Shown: positions 24,524 through 33,481, numbered from the stretch's first letter. The stretch: 63,059 bases of DNA from an uncultured Clostridium sp. (GCA_900551615.1 URWN01000006.1:1-63059), one strand, 5' to 3'. A program made the numbers and translations. Notes: generated by a model not told the origin, from the letters alone.

Positions 24524-26902
24524 ATGAATTTAAGTTTAAATTTTGTAAAAGATTATATAGATTTAGATAACGAATTAAGCGTAAAAGATATAGCAGAAGC
24601 TATGACAAAAGCTGGAAATGAATATGATTCAGCAGAAAAATTAGTAAATGCAACAAAATTAGTAATAGGTGAAATAAAAGAGTGTGAAATGCATCCAGAT
24701 TCAGACCATTTGCACCTTTGCAAAGTTGATATAGGAAGTGAAGTTTTAGATATAGTATGTGGTGCGCCAAATGCTAGAAAAGGAATTAAAGTAATTGTTG
24801 CACAAGTTGGAGCAGAACTTCCAGGAGATTTTAAAATCAAAAAAGGTATGATAAGAGGTCAAGAATCAAATGGTATGTTATGTGCTTTATATGAAATAGG
24901 AATTGATAAAAAATTCTTATCTGAAGCAGACAAAAATGGAATACATGAATTACCAGCAGATGCACCAGTTGGTGGTGACCCAATTAAATATATGGGACTA
25001 GATGATGGCGTTATTGATTTTGAATTAACAGCAAACAGAGGAGATTTATTAAGCATTTTAGGTATGGCTTATGAATTAGGTGCAATATATGATAAAAAAG
25101 TAAAACCAGTTGAATATGGATACGAAGAAAGCGGAGAAGATGTAAATAAAGAATTTTCAGTACAAGTAAACACAGAAAACTGTAGATTATTCCTAGCAAA
25201 AAAGGCTAAAAATGTAACAATAAAAGAAAGCCCAGAATTTATCAAAAATAGATTGATTGCTTCAGGAATTAGACCAATAAACAATGTTGTAGATATTAGT
25301 AACTATGTAATGTTAGAATTAGGTCAACCATTACACTTCTATGATGCAGATAATTTAGGTAACAAAATAGTTGTTAGAATGGCCGAAAATGGTGAAAAAT
25401 TAACAACACTAGATAACACAGAAAGAACTTTATCAAATGAAGATATAGTAATTACAGACGGAACAAAATCTATAGGATTAGCTGGTGTTATGGGAGGACT
25501 AGACACAGAAGTTGAAGAAACAACAAAAAATGTAATAATTGAATCAGCAATATTTGATTCAGTAAAAGTAAGAAAAACATCAAATAAAATATTAAGAAGT
25601 GAAGCAAGTAACAGATTTGAAAAAGGACTAGATCCTGCAAGAACATACATGGCAATGGAAAGAGCTTGTACATTATTACAAAAATATGCAGATGCAGAAA
25701 TTGAAACAGGAATTGTAAAATATGATGTAACAAAAAATGAAGAAAAAGTTATTGAAATATCATATAAAGAAATAAATGATGTATTAGGAACAAATATATC
25801 AAAAGAAGATATTGTAGATGTATTTAGAAAATTAGATTTTAAGACAGAAGCAAAAGAAGATACAGTAATAGTTACAGTACCAACAAGAAGAATAGACATC
25901 TCAATTAGAGCAGATTTAATAGAAGAAGTTGGAAGAATCTATGGAGTTGATAATATCCAAGGAAAACTACCAGTAGTTCCAATGAAAATGGGACATCTAG
26001 ACAAAACAGCAAGAAAAATAAGAGCAAAAATGTCAAACATGGGATTAAACGAAACATTATCATATATCTTAATAAATGACAAAGATGTTCATAAATTCAC
26101 AACAGACGAATTTGAAGAAGTTAGATTACTAGACCCTATAACAGAGGATAGAAACACATTAAGATATAGCATAATACCATCATTATACAAAATCTATGAA
26201 TATAATAAAGCACGTGAAAACAAAGATGTATGCCTATTTGAAATAGGAAAAGGTTTCTGGAAAAAAGGCGAAGAATACGGAGAAAACCAAAAAATATGTG
26301 TATTAATGACAGGGAAGTATTATGAAGGAATAGGACATAGCAAAAATGTAGATTTTTACGATATAAAAGGTGTAACAGAAGAATTATTAGATTATTTAGG
26401 ATATGCAGGAAGATATAGTTTTGTAATGCCGAAACAAATGCCAACAGAATTCCATCCAGGTCAAACTGCAGAAATATCAGTAAATAATGATGTTGTAGGA
26501 ATAGTAGGAAGAATGCATCCATCAGTAGAAAAAGAAGCGGTTTATGTAATGGAAATTAACTTAGACAAACTATTAGCAAAAAGAGTAGGAAAAATGAAAT
26601 TTAAAGAGATTTCAAAATTCCCTGTTGTTAAAAAGGATTTAGCTTTATTAGTTGATAAAAACATGACATCAAAAGAAGTTGAAATGCTAATAAAGAAAAA
26701 GGCTGGAAAATTGTTATTGGACATAAATGTGTTTGATGTTTATGAGGGTAAAAATATTGATTCTAATAAGAGAAGTATTGCTTATTCATTAACATTTGGT
26801 ACACCAGATAGAACTTTAAATGATGAGGAAATTAATAGTATTTTGGATAATATTATAAAAGACTTGGAAAATAAAGGGTTAGAAATAAGAAAGGGGATTT
26901 AG
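24524..26902 (+). CDS. pheT: phenylalanyl-tRNA synthetase beta subunit
   Basis: 792 aa. It has an N-terminal EMAP-type tRNA-binding domain (about 40-150), the B3/B4 editing domain (about 205-380) that hydrolyses mischarged Tyr-tRNA, B5 (about 405-475), a catalytic-like core (about 480-690) and a C-terminal FDX-ACB anticodon-binding domain (about 700-792). Length is standard. AAAGGAG precedes the ATG. The stop TAG lies inside the left arm of a perfect palindrome that probably terminates the operon. Confidence 0.97.
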   Translation: MNLSLNFVKDYIDLDNELSVKDIAEAMTKAGNEYDSAEKLVNATKLVIGEIKECEMHPDSDHLHLCKVDIGSEVLDIVCGAPNARKGIKVIVAQVGAELPGDFKIKKGMIRGQESNGMLCALYEIGIDKKFLSEADKNGIHELPADAPVGGDPIKYMGLDDGVIDFELTANRGDLLSILGMAYELGAIYDKKVKPVEYGYEESGEDVNKEFSVQVNTENCRLFLAKKAKNVTIKESPEFIKNRLIASGIRPINNVVDISNYVMLELGQPLHFYDADNLGNKIVVRMAENGEKLTTLDNTERTLSNEDIVITDGTKSIGLAGVMGGLDTEVEETTKNVIIESAIFDSVKVRKTSNKILRSEASNRFEKGLDPARTYMAMERACTLLQKYADAEIETGIVKYDVTKNEEKVIEISYKEINDVLGTNISKEDIVDVFRKLDFKTEAKEDTVIVTVPTRRIDISIRADLIEEVGRIYGVDNIQGKLPVVPMKMGHLDKTARKIRAKMSNMGLNETLSYILINDKDVHKFTTDEFEEVRLLDPITEDRNTLRYSIIPSLYKIYEYNKARENKDVCLFEIGKGFWKKGEEYGENQKICVLMTGKYYEGIGHSKNVDFYDIKGVTEELLDYLGYAGRYSFVMPKQMPTEFHPGQTAEISVNNDVVGIVGRMHPSVEKEAVYVMEINLDKLLAKRVGKMKFKEISKFPVVKKDLALLVDKNMTSKEVEMLIKKKAGKLLLDINVFDVYEGKNIDSNKRSIAYSLTFGTPDRTLNDEEINSILDNIIKDLENKGLEIRKGI

Positions 26903-26957
26903 GGACGTTCCTTAAAATCCCCTTTTTGAGGGATTTTGAGGAACGTCCCTAAATCCC
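26894..26957. repeat. near-perfect GGGACG palindrome over the pheT stop
   Basis: Left arm GGGATTTAGGGACGTTCC and right arm GGAACGTCCCTAAATCCC, with inner pairing AAAATCCC/GGGATTTT and loop about CTTTTTGA. It includes the pheT stop codon. It probably acts as a terminator, but lacks a separate T-run. Confidence 0.75.
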
Positions 26958-27015
26958 TCTTGACAAATAAAACCCATATTGATATTATATTGATGTACGA
27001 AAGGAAAAACAAAAA

Positions 27016-27534
27016 ATGAAAAAATTGTATCCAAATTTTTACTACAAAAAAGTAGAAGAAATAACAATAGAAACATTAATGAGAAATAAAATAAAACTAT
27101 TAATACTAGACGTAGACAACACACTAATAGACTACTATAAAAACCTATCAGAAGAAGTAAAACAATGGGCAAAAGAAATGAGAGGACAAGGCATAAAATT
27201 ATATATATTGTCAAACACAAACAATAAAGAAAAAGTAGAAAAAGTAGCTAAAACACTACAAATACCATATAAACATTTTGCAATGAAACCACTAAAAAGA
27301 GGCTTTAAATACATACAAAAAGAAACAAATATAAAACCAGAAAATATAGCAGTTGTAGGAGATCAAATTTTTACAGATGTATTAGGTGGAAATAGATGTG
27401 GCATGACTACAATACTAGTAGATCCAATAGATGATAAAAAAGATTACTGGTATACAGCATGGAAAAGACCAATAGAAAATAAAATAAAAAACAATTATAG
27501 AGCAAAAGAGGAGAAAAACAAAAATGTATATTAA
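27016..27534 (+). CDS. yqeG: YqeG family HAD IIIA phosphatase
   Basis: 172 aa. HAD motifs are visible: motif I LDVDNTLIDYY with the nucleophile and acid Asp, motif II LSNTNN, Lys in AMKPLKRG, motif III VVGDQIFTDVLGGNRCGM. This is the Firmicute YqeG family, often related to phosphatidylglycerophosphate phosphatase; the substrate is not evident. AAAGGAAA precedes the start, and the 3' end overlaps the next gene by 11 bases, so the two are translationally coupled. Confidence 0.87.
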   Translation: MKKLYPNFYYKKVEEITIETLMRNKIKLLILDVDNTLIDYYKNLSEEVKQWAKEMRGQGIKLYILSNTNNKEKVEKVAKTLQIPYKHFAMKPLKRGFKYIQKETNIKPENIAVVGDQIFTDVLGGNRCGMTTILVDPIDDKKDYWYTAWKRPIENKIKNNYRAKEEKNKNVY

Positions 27535-28276
27535 TGAAACACATATAGCATACTATGCAGTATTTGCAATATTAGGACTTTTTGTGGGAATGTTTATAGA
27601 CTGGATGAATAGAAGATTACCAGACTACAAAAAAGTATTTTCAAAAGAAATATTTACAGAATATTTTGCAGAATTTAAACCAAACTACATATTAATGATA
27701 ATAACATCAGCAATTTATGTAGCTTTATTATATTTTTATGGAATAAAAAACACATTTATAGCTAACTTGGATTTAATAAAATTTGCAATATTAACCCCAA
27801 TGCTATTATCTGCATTTGTAATTGACTATAAATTGCAAATAATCCCAAACAGACTAAATTTAACAATGTTTGAAATAGGATTAGTAATTGCGTTTTTATA
27901 TGGATTATCAGATGTAGCTATAACAATAAATATGGCACTAGGAATGCTTGCGGGTGGAGGAATATTTCTACTTATAACGTTAATAGGTGGAGCAATATAT
28001 GGAAAAGAAGCTATGGGATTTGGTGATGTAAAGCTAATGGGAGCATTAGGATTATACTTTGGGTTGTCAAATATAATAGCTGTAACATTATTATCATTCT
28101 TAATAGGAGCGTTATTGAGTATAATATTATTAGCAACAAAAATTAAAAAAATGGATGAATACATACCTTTTGGACCATTTATAGTAATAGGGGCATTTAT
28201 ATGCATCTTTGTACCATTTGAAACAATAAAAAATATATTATATACAATATTTACATTAGGATTATTTAATAAATAA
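27524..28276 (+). CDS. prepilin peptidase, A24 family, lacking the zinc cysteines
   Basis: 250 aa polytopic membrane protein. Both catalytic aspartates are present: Asp101 in FVIDYKLQIIPNR and Asp168 in MGFGDVKLMGALG, the GxGD motif. An N-terminal GMFIDWMNRRLPDY matches the start of bifunctional peptidases, but the two CxxC pairs are missing and this loop is short. It should cleave prepilins; methylation is doubtful. It is far from the pilus operon (21 kb) and pairs with yqeG. The copy at 360-1166 has the opposite pattern. Confidence 0.88.
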   Translation: MYINETHIAYYAVFAILGLFVGMFIDWMNRRLPDYKKVFSKEIFTEYFAEFKPNYILMIITSAIYVALLYFYGIKNTFIANLDLIKFAILTPMLLSAFVIDYKLQIIPNRLNLTMFEIGLVIAFLYGLSDVAITINMALGMLAGGGIFLLITLIGGAIYGKEAMGFGDVKLMGALGLYFGLSNIIAVTLLSFLIGALLSIILLATKIKKMDEYIPFGPFIVIGAFICIFVPFETIKNILYTIFTLGLFNK

Positions 28277-28295
28277 AATAGGGGGAAGTTTATAA

Positions 28296-29354
28296 ATGAA
28301 TTCAAAACTTCAATGGTTAAGAAATAAAATGTCAAGCTTAGACATGCAAGGAATAATAATATCAAATCCAATAAATATCAAATATCTAACAAATATAGAT
28401 GCAGAAGGAACATTAGTAATAACACCAAAGGAAAATATGTATATAACAGATGCAAGATATATAGAACATGTACATAGTATATTAACATTATTTGATGAAA
28501 TAATAGTATATGATGTAAACGATTTATCTAAAGAAGATTATGAAAATATATTCATGTTTTGTGAAAACGTTGGATTTGAGGAACATTATATTTCATATGC
28601 AGATTATAAAGAATATATAAGAAAATATAAAATTCATAATTTTGTAGAAACAGAATATATAATAGAAAAACAAAGAATGATAAAAGATGAAGAAGAAATG
28701 AGCAATATCATAAAAGCTTGCAACATAACAGATGATTGCTATAAATATATACTAAGCTATATAAAACCAGGAATGACAGAAAAACAGATAGCGAAAGAAA
28801 TAGACGATTACTATATAGAAAGAACAGATGGAATATCATTTGATACAATTGTAGCTTCTGGAGAAAATTCATCAAAGCCACATGCAGTACCGACAAATAG
28901 AAAAATACAAGAACATGATATTATAACAATAGATATGGGATGTAAAGTAAATGGATATTGTTCAGATATGACAAGAACATTCTTTGTTGGTGAACCTACA
29001 GAAGAAATGAAAGAAGTATATGATTTAGTTTTAAGTAACCAAGAATTTGCACTTGACCAATATAAAGAAGGAGCAAGCACAAGACAAGTTACAAAGATGG
29101 TAGAAAACGATTTTAAATTAAATGGATATGATTTAATTCATAGTCTTGGCCATGGAGTTGGGCTTGAAATACATGAACCACCATATGTAGGATATAGAAA
29201 TGACACTACATTAAGAGAAAATATGGTAGTTACTGATGAACCAGGAATTTATATACCAGGAAAATTTGGAGTTAGAATAGAAGATACAGTTCAAATTACA
29301 AAATTTGGATGTGTAAGTTTAACTACTTCAGAAAAAAATTATGTGATTATATAG
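28296..29354 (+). CDS. Xaa-Pro aminopeptidase (M24 family)
   Basis: 352 aa. A creatinase-like N-terminal domain (about 1-125) precedes the pita-bread catalytic domain. All five metal ligands are visible: Asp in TIDMGCKVNGY and CSDMTRTFF, His in HSLGHGVGLEIHEPP, Glu in TDEPGIYIPG and Glu in GVRIEDT. It would remove an N-terminal residue preceding proline. In Firmicutes this gene usually lies just before efp, as here. GGGGGAAG precedes the ATG. Confidence 0.93.
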   Translation: MNSKLQWLRNKMSSLDMQGIIISNPINIKYLTNIDAEGTLVITPKENMYITDARYIEHVHSILTLFDEIIVYDVNDLSKEDYENIFMFCENVGFEEHYISYADYKEYIRKYKIHNFVETEYIIEKQRMIKDEEEMSNIIKACNITDDCYKYILSYIKPGMTEKQIAKEIDDYYIERTDGISFDTIVASGENSSKPHAVPTNRKIQEHDIITIDMGCKVNGYCSDMTRTFFVGEPTEEMKEVYDLVLSNQEFALDQYKEGASTRQVTKMVENDFKLNGYDLIHSLGHGVGLEIHEPPYVGYRNDTTLRENMVVTDEPGIYIPGKFGVRIEDTVQITKFGCVSLTTSEKNYVII

Positions 29355-29355
29355 C

Positions 29356-29470
29356 TAATAATTTATTTATTTTTTGTTGCCCCATTCTAAAAATTCTAAT
29401 AAAAGTTTTTCAAACTTTTAAGAATTTTTGAACGGTCCCCACGAATCACGGCAAAATAAATAAATTATTA
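29356..29470. repeat. fold-back element, copy 1 of a dispersed pair
   Basis: Ends are inverted: TAATAATTTATTTATTTT and AAAATAAATAAATTATTA. The interior has TTGTTGCCCCATTCTAAAAA, an AAAGTTT/AAACTTT hairpin and GAACGGTCCCCACGAATCAC. The interior is nearly identical to the second copy at 36787-36888. No coding potential. Confidence 0.8.
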
Positions 29471-29535
29471 ACTTCAAATATATATTTTTTTAGTAACACA
29501 TAAAATTCTAGAAAGTTCAAATTTATTTAAAATAC

Positions 29536-29564
29536 TTGATTTTTCTTATGAGGTGTAGTAAAAT
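29536..29564 (+). promoter_or_regulatory. promoter of efp
   Basis: TTGATT at 29536-29541, 17-base spacer, TAAAAT at 29559-29564, about 110 bases before the start codon. Confidence 0.5.
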
Positions 29565-29590
29565 AGAAAAGTAAAAATAAAATTTATGAG

Positions 29591-29661
29591 AAGCAAAGCA
29601 AGAAATTTGGCATCTAAAATTTAGAAAAATTTTGAGATGGCGATAAAAAAGCAAAGCAAGA
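29591..29661 (+). other. structured leader of efp with flanking direct repeats
   Basis: A hairpin CATCTaAAATTT/AATTTTgAGATG (29611-29639) is flanked by perfect 13-base direct repeats AAGCAAAGCAAGA at 29591-29603 and 29649-29661. The second repeat ends just before the AAGGGAG ribosome site. Confidence 0.5.
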
Positions 29662-29677
29662 GAAGGGAGAAATAAAT

Positions 29678-30244
29678 ATGGCAGGAGTATATTCAGCAGG
29701 AGATTTTAGAAACGGAACAACATTTGAAATGGAAGGAAACGTATTTAGAGTAGTAGAATTCCAACACGTAAAACCAGGAAAAGGTTCAGCATTTGTAAGA
29801 ACAAAATTAAAAAACGTAATAACAGGGGCAACATTAGAAAAAACATTTAACCCATCAGATAAATTCCCAGGAGCAGAAATAGAAAAGAAAGCAATGCAAT
29901 ATCTATATGCAGATGGTGATTTATATTATTTTATGGATAATGAAACATATGACCAAATGCCTTTAAACAAAGATACATTAGGAGATTGTTTAAAATATTT
30001 AAAAGAAAATATGGAAGTTACAATTCTTTCATATAAAGGAAAAGTATTTGCAGTAGAACCACCAACATTTGTTGAATTAGAAGTAACATATACAGAACCA
30101 GGATTTGCTGGAAACACAACAACAACATCTGGAAAACCAGCAACATTGGAAACAGGTTTAGAATTACAAGTCCCTATGTTTGTAAATATTGGTGATATAT
30201 TAAAAATAGACACAAGAACATGTGAATATATGGAAAGAGTATAG
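29678..30244 (+). CDS. efp: translation elongation factor P
   Basis: 188 aa. Three beta-barrel domains (about 1-65, 66-128, 129-188). The KOW-like domain I carries the modified-residue loop KPGKGSAF, with Lys at the tip position; domain III ends DTRTCEYMERV. Length is normal. EF-P relieves ribosome stalling at polyproline stretches. No YeiP-type features are seen and no modification gene (such as epmA or a rhamnosyltransferase earP) is nearby. It has its own promoter and a long leader. Confidence 0.97.
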   Translation: MAGVYSAGDFRNGTTFEMEGNVFRVVEFQHVKPGKGSAFVRTKLKNVITGATLEKTFNPSDKFPGAEIEKKAMQYLYADGDLYYFMDNETYDQMPLNKDTLGDCLKYLKENMEVTILSYKGKVFAVEPPTFVELEVTYTEPGFAGNTTTTSGKPATLETGLELQVPMFVNIGDILKIDTRTCEYMERV

Positions 30245-30254
30245 GAAAAAATAA

Positions 30255-30296
30255 AGGAGCATAAAATAATTTTTAAAATTAATATGCTCCATTTTG
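30255..30296 (+). terminator. terminator of efp
   Basis: GGAGCATA and TATGCTCC enclose an AT-rich loop and are followed by ATTTTG. Confidence 0.65.
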
Positions 30297-30401
30297 TAAT
30301 ATATAGAAAAGTTATAATTTTTCTATATATTAAATAATAATAATATTTTTGGGATAAAATATTATTAGAGATATAAAAATAAAGAAAGTGAGAATATATA
30401 A

Positions 30402-30779
30402 ATGATGCCAGAAAATAAGAAATTAGAACAACAAATTGAAACTCTTTTAGGAGAAGTAAAAGAATTAAAAGAAAATCAAAAAATAATGACAAATAAAATA
30501 GAAAAAATGCAACAAGTAATAGATCATATAGAAAGTGACATATATTCAGATGAAGGATTTGATTTCGAAATAGTATGTCCATATTGTGAGCATGAATTTG
30601 TTATAGATGCAAATGAAGATAAAAACGAAGTTGAATGTCCAGAATGTAAAAATGTAATAGAATTAGACTGGACAGGAGATTTATATGATGATGAAGATGA
30701 TGGATGTTCAGGACATTGCTGCGGATGTTCAGGATGTGGAGATTCTTCAGACGAAGAAAATGAAGATGACGATATGTAA
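30402..30779 (+). CDS. coiled-coil and zinc-ribbon protein with acidic Cys-rich tail
   Basis: 125 aa. Residues about 5-48 form a coiled coil, 58-92 a zinc ribbon with CPYCEHEF and CPECKNVIELDW. The C-terminus (about 95-125) is dominated by Asp/Glu and contains a cysteine cluster (CSGHCCGCSGCG). It resembles clostridial proteins annotated with a CD1247 N-terminal domain, which are conserved but unassigned. The doublet ATGATG start has AAAGTGAG upstream. It is read alone after efp. Confidence 0.78.
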   Translation: MMPENKKLEQQIETLLGEVKELKENQKIMTNKIEKMQQVIDHIESDIYSDEGFDFEIVCPYCEHEFVIDANEDKNEVECPECKNVIELDWTGDLYDDEDDGCSGHCCGCSGCGDSSDEENEDDDM

Positions 30780-30780
30780 A

Positions 30781-30821
30781 AAGAGGGATTATGGAGCTAA
30801 CACTCCAAATTCCTTTTTTAT
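30781..30821 (+). terminator. terminator related to the 15408 fold-back arm
   Basis: AGGGATTATGGAG and CTCCAAATTCCT form a stem followed by TTTTTT. Its sequence closely follows the left end of the greA-deoD element. Confidence 0.7.
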
Positions 30822-30896
30822 TTATATTTTATAAGATATTATATTATATTTATTTTTTAAAAGTAATCTAAAGGATTTGTATATTCATCATTAATT

Positions 30897-31445
30897 CTAA
30901 AACCGCAAATGTAGATGGCAACCAGTTGTAGCTCCATTTGTAGGTTTTCCCGAACTATCAAAATAAGGGTTTCCAGGAACTCCATAAACATATTTAGGAC
31001 CAACATAACCAATAACTTGTCCTTGTTTTACAAAATCACCTACATTAACAATGAAATTAGGTGAAACATGACAATATGTAACTTTATAATTATTAAAAGA
31101 AAGTGTAATGGTGTAGCCACCAGCACCAAGAAAGGAACAGAAAGTAATTTCACCATCATTAATTGCAACAAATTTTGTACCTTCAGGTGCAGGGATATCA
31201 ACACCATGGTGAAAACTAGAAGCGCCTCCAGTTGGAGCAGATCTCTTGCCAAATTTAGAACTTATATTTGTATATCCTGGTAAAGGCCATAAAAAACCAT
31301 CTGGATTAAAGCCAATAAATTCTTTTTCAGAGGAACTGATAATGTTTTTATTCTGTATTATAGGAATAAAAAATATTGATATAAAAATTGAGAATAAGAT
31401 AATTGAAAATAAAATTTTTTTGAATAAATTAAAAATGTAAATCAC
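30897..31445 (-). CDS. M23 peptidase, C-terminus disrupted by a one-base frameshift
   Basis: 182 aa as it stands: one N-terminal membrane helix or signal anchor (about 8-30), then a LytM domain (about 50-182). Zinc ligands are complete: HHGVD and the final HLHL. The frame ends early after HLRF. Removing the single base at 30905 would continue as GFRINDEYTNPLDYF and stop at 30857, the usual ending of M23 proteins. The catalytic site survives, so activity may remain. It would hydrolyse peptidoglycan cross-links outside the membrane. Either a real mutation or a sequence error. Confidence 0.8.
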   Translation of the reverse strand: MIYIFNLFKKILFSIILFSIFISIFFIPIIQNKNIISSSEKEFIGFNPDGFLWPLPGYTNISSKFGKRSAPTGGASSFHHGVDIPAPEGTKFVAINDGEITFCSFLGAGGYTITLSFNNYKVTYCHVSPNFIVNVGDFVKQGQVIGYVGPKYVYGVPGNPYFDSSGKPTNGATTGCHLHLRF

Positions 31446-31599
31446 TCCTTTTTAATAATAAATTTTTGAATAAATATTAGAAATAAAAATATGGTTGAAA
31501 AAATATTATGAAACTAGAATATAAAATTTATAACATAAATTTAAAATAAAAGCAATAGAAAAAAATAAGAAAATAGTTAAAAAAATTTTTCCAGAATAC

Positions 31600-31628
31600 T
31601 TGTCAAAAATAGAAAAGTGTGCTAATAT
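31600..31628 (+). promoter_or_regulatory. promoter for tRNA-Trp and probably glyS
   Basis: TTGTCA at 31600-31605, 17-base spacer ending TGTGC, TAATAT at 31623-31628 (extended -10). Confidence 0.65.
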
Positions 31629-31657
31629 AATAAATGTCTTAAGAAAAGACAACATAT

Positions 31658-31732
31658 AGGGGTATAGTGTCAATGGTAGCACATCGGTCTCCAAAACCGC
31701 CTGTGAGGGTTCGAGTCCTTCTACCCCTGCCA
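31658..31732 (+). tRNA. tRNA-Trp (anticodon CCA)
   Basis: A full cloverleaf: acceptor AGGGGTA/TACCCCT, D-loop CAATGGTA, anticodon stem CGGT/ACCG around CTCCAAA giving anticodon CCA, T-arm GAGGGTTCGAGTCCTTC, discriminator G and encoded CCA at 31730-31732. It reads UGG as Trp, in keeping with the standard code. It lies directly upstream of the glycine T-box and may share its promoter. Confidence 0.97.
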
Positions 31733-31769
31733 TTTAAAATAAATAAAAAATTACGATGAAAAAGAAAAA

Positions 31770-31990
31770 ATACTAAAAAATTTATTAAAGAGAGCGAATA
31801 GTAAGCTGAGATATTCGTAATAAAACAAGTATGGGGAGCTTTGGAGTAATAAAAAATTAAGGTGCTTAAAGTAATGCAAAGCAAAAAAATTAACAAAAAG
31901 GCAAAAGCAAAACTTTAAGAATTAGGGTGGAAACGCGGAACTAAACTTTCGTCCCTAGCTAAATGTATAGCTAGGCTCGGAAGTTTTTTT
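31770..31990 (+). promoter_or_regulatory. T-box leader (glycine)
   Basis: The conserved T-box AGGGTGGAAACGCGGAAC starts at 31924. The bulge TGGA would pair with a UCCA tRNA end, the discriminator expected for tRNA-Gly. The terminator stem CCTAGCT/AGCTAGG with outer AACTT/AAGTT and a T-run ends at about 31990. The exact specifier codon in stem I could not be fixed by eye. It controls glyS. Confidence 0.92.
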
Positions 31991-32011
31991 GAGGTCTAGC
32001 CATTTCCAAAA

Positions 32012-32084
32012 GTTGTCAAAAGGGACGCCCTTTTTTGACAACCATTCAAAAAAAGTTGTCAAAAAGGGGCGTCCCTTTTGACAA
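32012..32084. repeat. two tandem GGGACG palindromes
   Basis: Palindrome one at 32012-32042 (GTTGTCAAAAGGGACG, then CCCTTTTTTGACAAC) and palindrome two at 32055-32084 (GTTGTCAAAAAGGGGCG, then TCCCTTTTGACAA). They lie between the T-box terminator and the glyS ribosome site, so every glyS transcript carries them. Confidence 0.75.
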
Positions 32085-32098
32085 GAGGAGGAATTATT

Positions 32099-33481
32099 AT
32101 GTTAAAATCAATGGACACACTAGTAGCTTTATGCAAAGGAAGAGGATTTATTTATCCTGGATCAGAAATTTATGGAGGATTAGCAAATACTTGGGACTAT
32201 GGACCTTTAGGAAATGAATTAAAAAATAATGTAAAGGCAGCATGGAGAAAAAAATTCATACAAGAACAACCAAATATAGTAGGTCTTGACGCAGCAATAT
32301 TAATGAACCCAGAAACATGGGTAGCATCAGGACATGTTGGAGGTTTCTCAGACCCATTAATAGATTGTAAAGAATGTAAAACAAGACATAGAGCTGATAA
32401 ATTAATAGAAGAATGGGCTCATGATAATGGAAAAGATATGATAGCAGATGGAATGACAGATGAAGAATTAATCAATTTCATAAATGAAAATAAAATACCA
32501 TGTCCATCATGTGGGAAAACAAATTTTACAGATATAAGAAAATTTAACTTAATGTTCAAAACATTCCAAGGAGTAACAGAAGACACAACATCAACAGTAT
32601 ATTTAAGACCAGAAACAGCACAAGGAATATTTGTTGATTTCAAAAATGTATTACGTACATCAAGAAAGAAAATGCCAATGGGAATTGCACAAATTGGTAA
32701 AGCATTTAGAAACGAAATAACACCAGGAAACTTTACATTCAGAACAAGAGAATTTGAACAAATGGAACTTGAATTTTTCTGCAAGCCAGGAACAGACTTA
32801 GAATGGCACAAATATTGGAAAGATTATTGTGAAAACTTCTTAATCAATTTAGGAATGAAAAAGGAAAATATTAGATTAAGAGACCATTCACCAGAAGAAC
32901 TAGTATTTTATAGCAAAGCAACAACAGATATAGAATTTGCTTTCCCATTTGGATGGGGTGAATTATGGGGAATTGCTGATAGAACAGATTATGACTTGAC
33001 ACAACATATGAATCACTCAAAACAAGATTTATCATATCAAGACCCAGAAACAAACGAAAAATATGTACCATATGTAATTGAACCATCATTGGGAGCAGAT
33101 AGAGTTGTTCTAGCATTTTTATGTAACGCATATGATGAAGAAGAAATGGCAGAAGGAGACACAAGAGTTGTATTACACTTACATCCAGCATTGGCACCTT
33201 ATAAAGTTGCAGTACTTCCATTATCTAAAAAATTATCAGATAAAGCAGAAGAAGTATATGGAAAACTTGCTAAGAAATTTATGTGTGATTATGACGCAGC
33301 AGGTTCAATTGGTAAACGTTATAGAAGAGAAGATGAAATCGGTACTCCATACTGTGTAACAGTTGATTTTGATACATTAGAGGATGAATCAGTTACTGTT
33401 AGAGATAGAGACACAATGGAACAAGTTAGAATTAAAATTGATGATTTAGAAGCATGGATTGCAGAAAAAATCGAATTTTAA
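32099..33481 (+). CDS. glyS: glycyl-tRNA synthetase, dimeric type
   Basis: 460 aa from ATG 32099, preceded by GAGGAGG. A class II synthetase of the single-chain alpha2 type (also called glyQS): motif 1 region PGSEIYGGLANTWDYGPLG, CKECKTRH and CPSCGKTN cysteine pairs in an insertion, motif 2 IGKAFRNEITPGNFTFRTRE, motif 3 EPSLGADRVVLAFL, and the C-terminal anticodon-binding domain (about 365-460). It charges tRNA-Gly. Expression is set by the T-box upstream. Confidence 0.97.
   Translation: MLKSMDTLVALCKGRGFIYPGSEIYGGLANTWDYGPLGNELKNNVKAAWRKKFIQEQPNIVGLDAAILMNPETWVASGHVGGFSDPLIDCKECKTRHRADKLIEEWAHDNGKDMIADGMTDEELINFINENKIPCPSCGKTNFTDIRKFNLMFKTFQGVTEDTTSTVYLRPETAQGIFVDFKNVLRTSRKKMPMGIAQIGKAFRNEITPGNFTFRTREFEQMELEFFCKPGTDLEWHKYWKDYCENFLINLGMKKENIRLRDHSPEELVFYSKATTDIEFAFPFGWGELWGIADRTDYDLTQHMNHSKQDLSYQDPETNEKYVPYVIEPSLGADRVVLAFLCNAYDEEEMAEGDTRVVLHLHPALAPYKVAVLPLSKKLSDKAEEVYGKLAKKFMCDYDAAGSIGKRYRREDEIGTPYCVTVDFDTLEDESVTVRDRDTMEQVRIKIDDLEAWIAEKIEF

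Noticed and set aside
29926..30582. Minus-strand frame of 218 codons across efp and the next gene
   Set aside because: It covers the antisense of EF-P and its terminator; Leu/Phe/Ile-rich without motifs.
31506..31896. Minus-strand frames over the tRNA-Trp region that translate to RGRRTRTLTGGFGDR-like peptides
   Set aside because: This is the antisense translation of the tRNA gene, a familiar false protein in databases.
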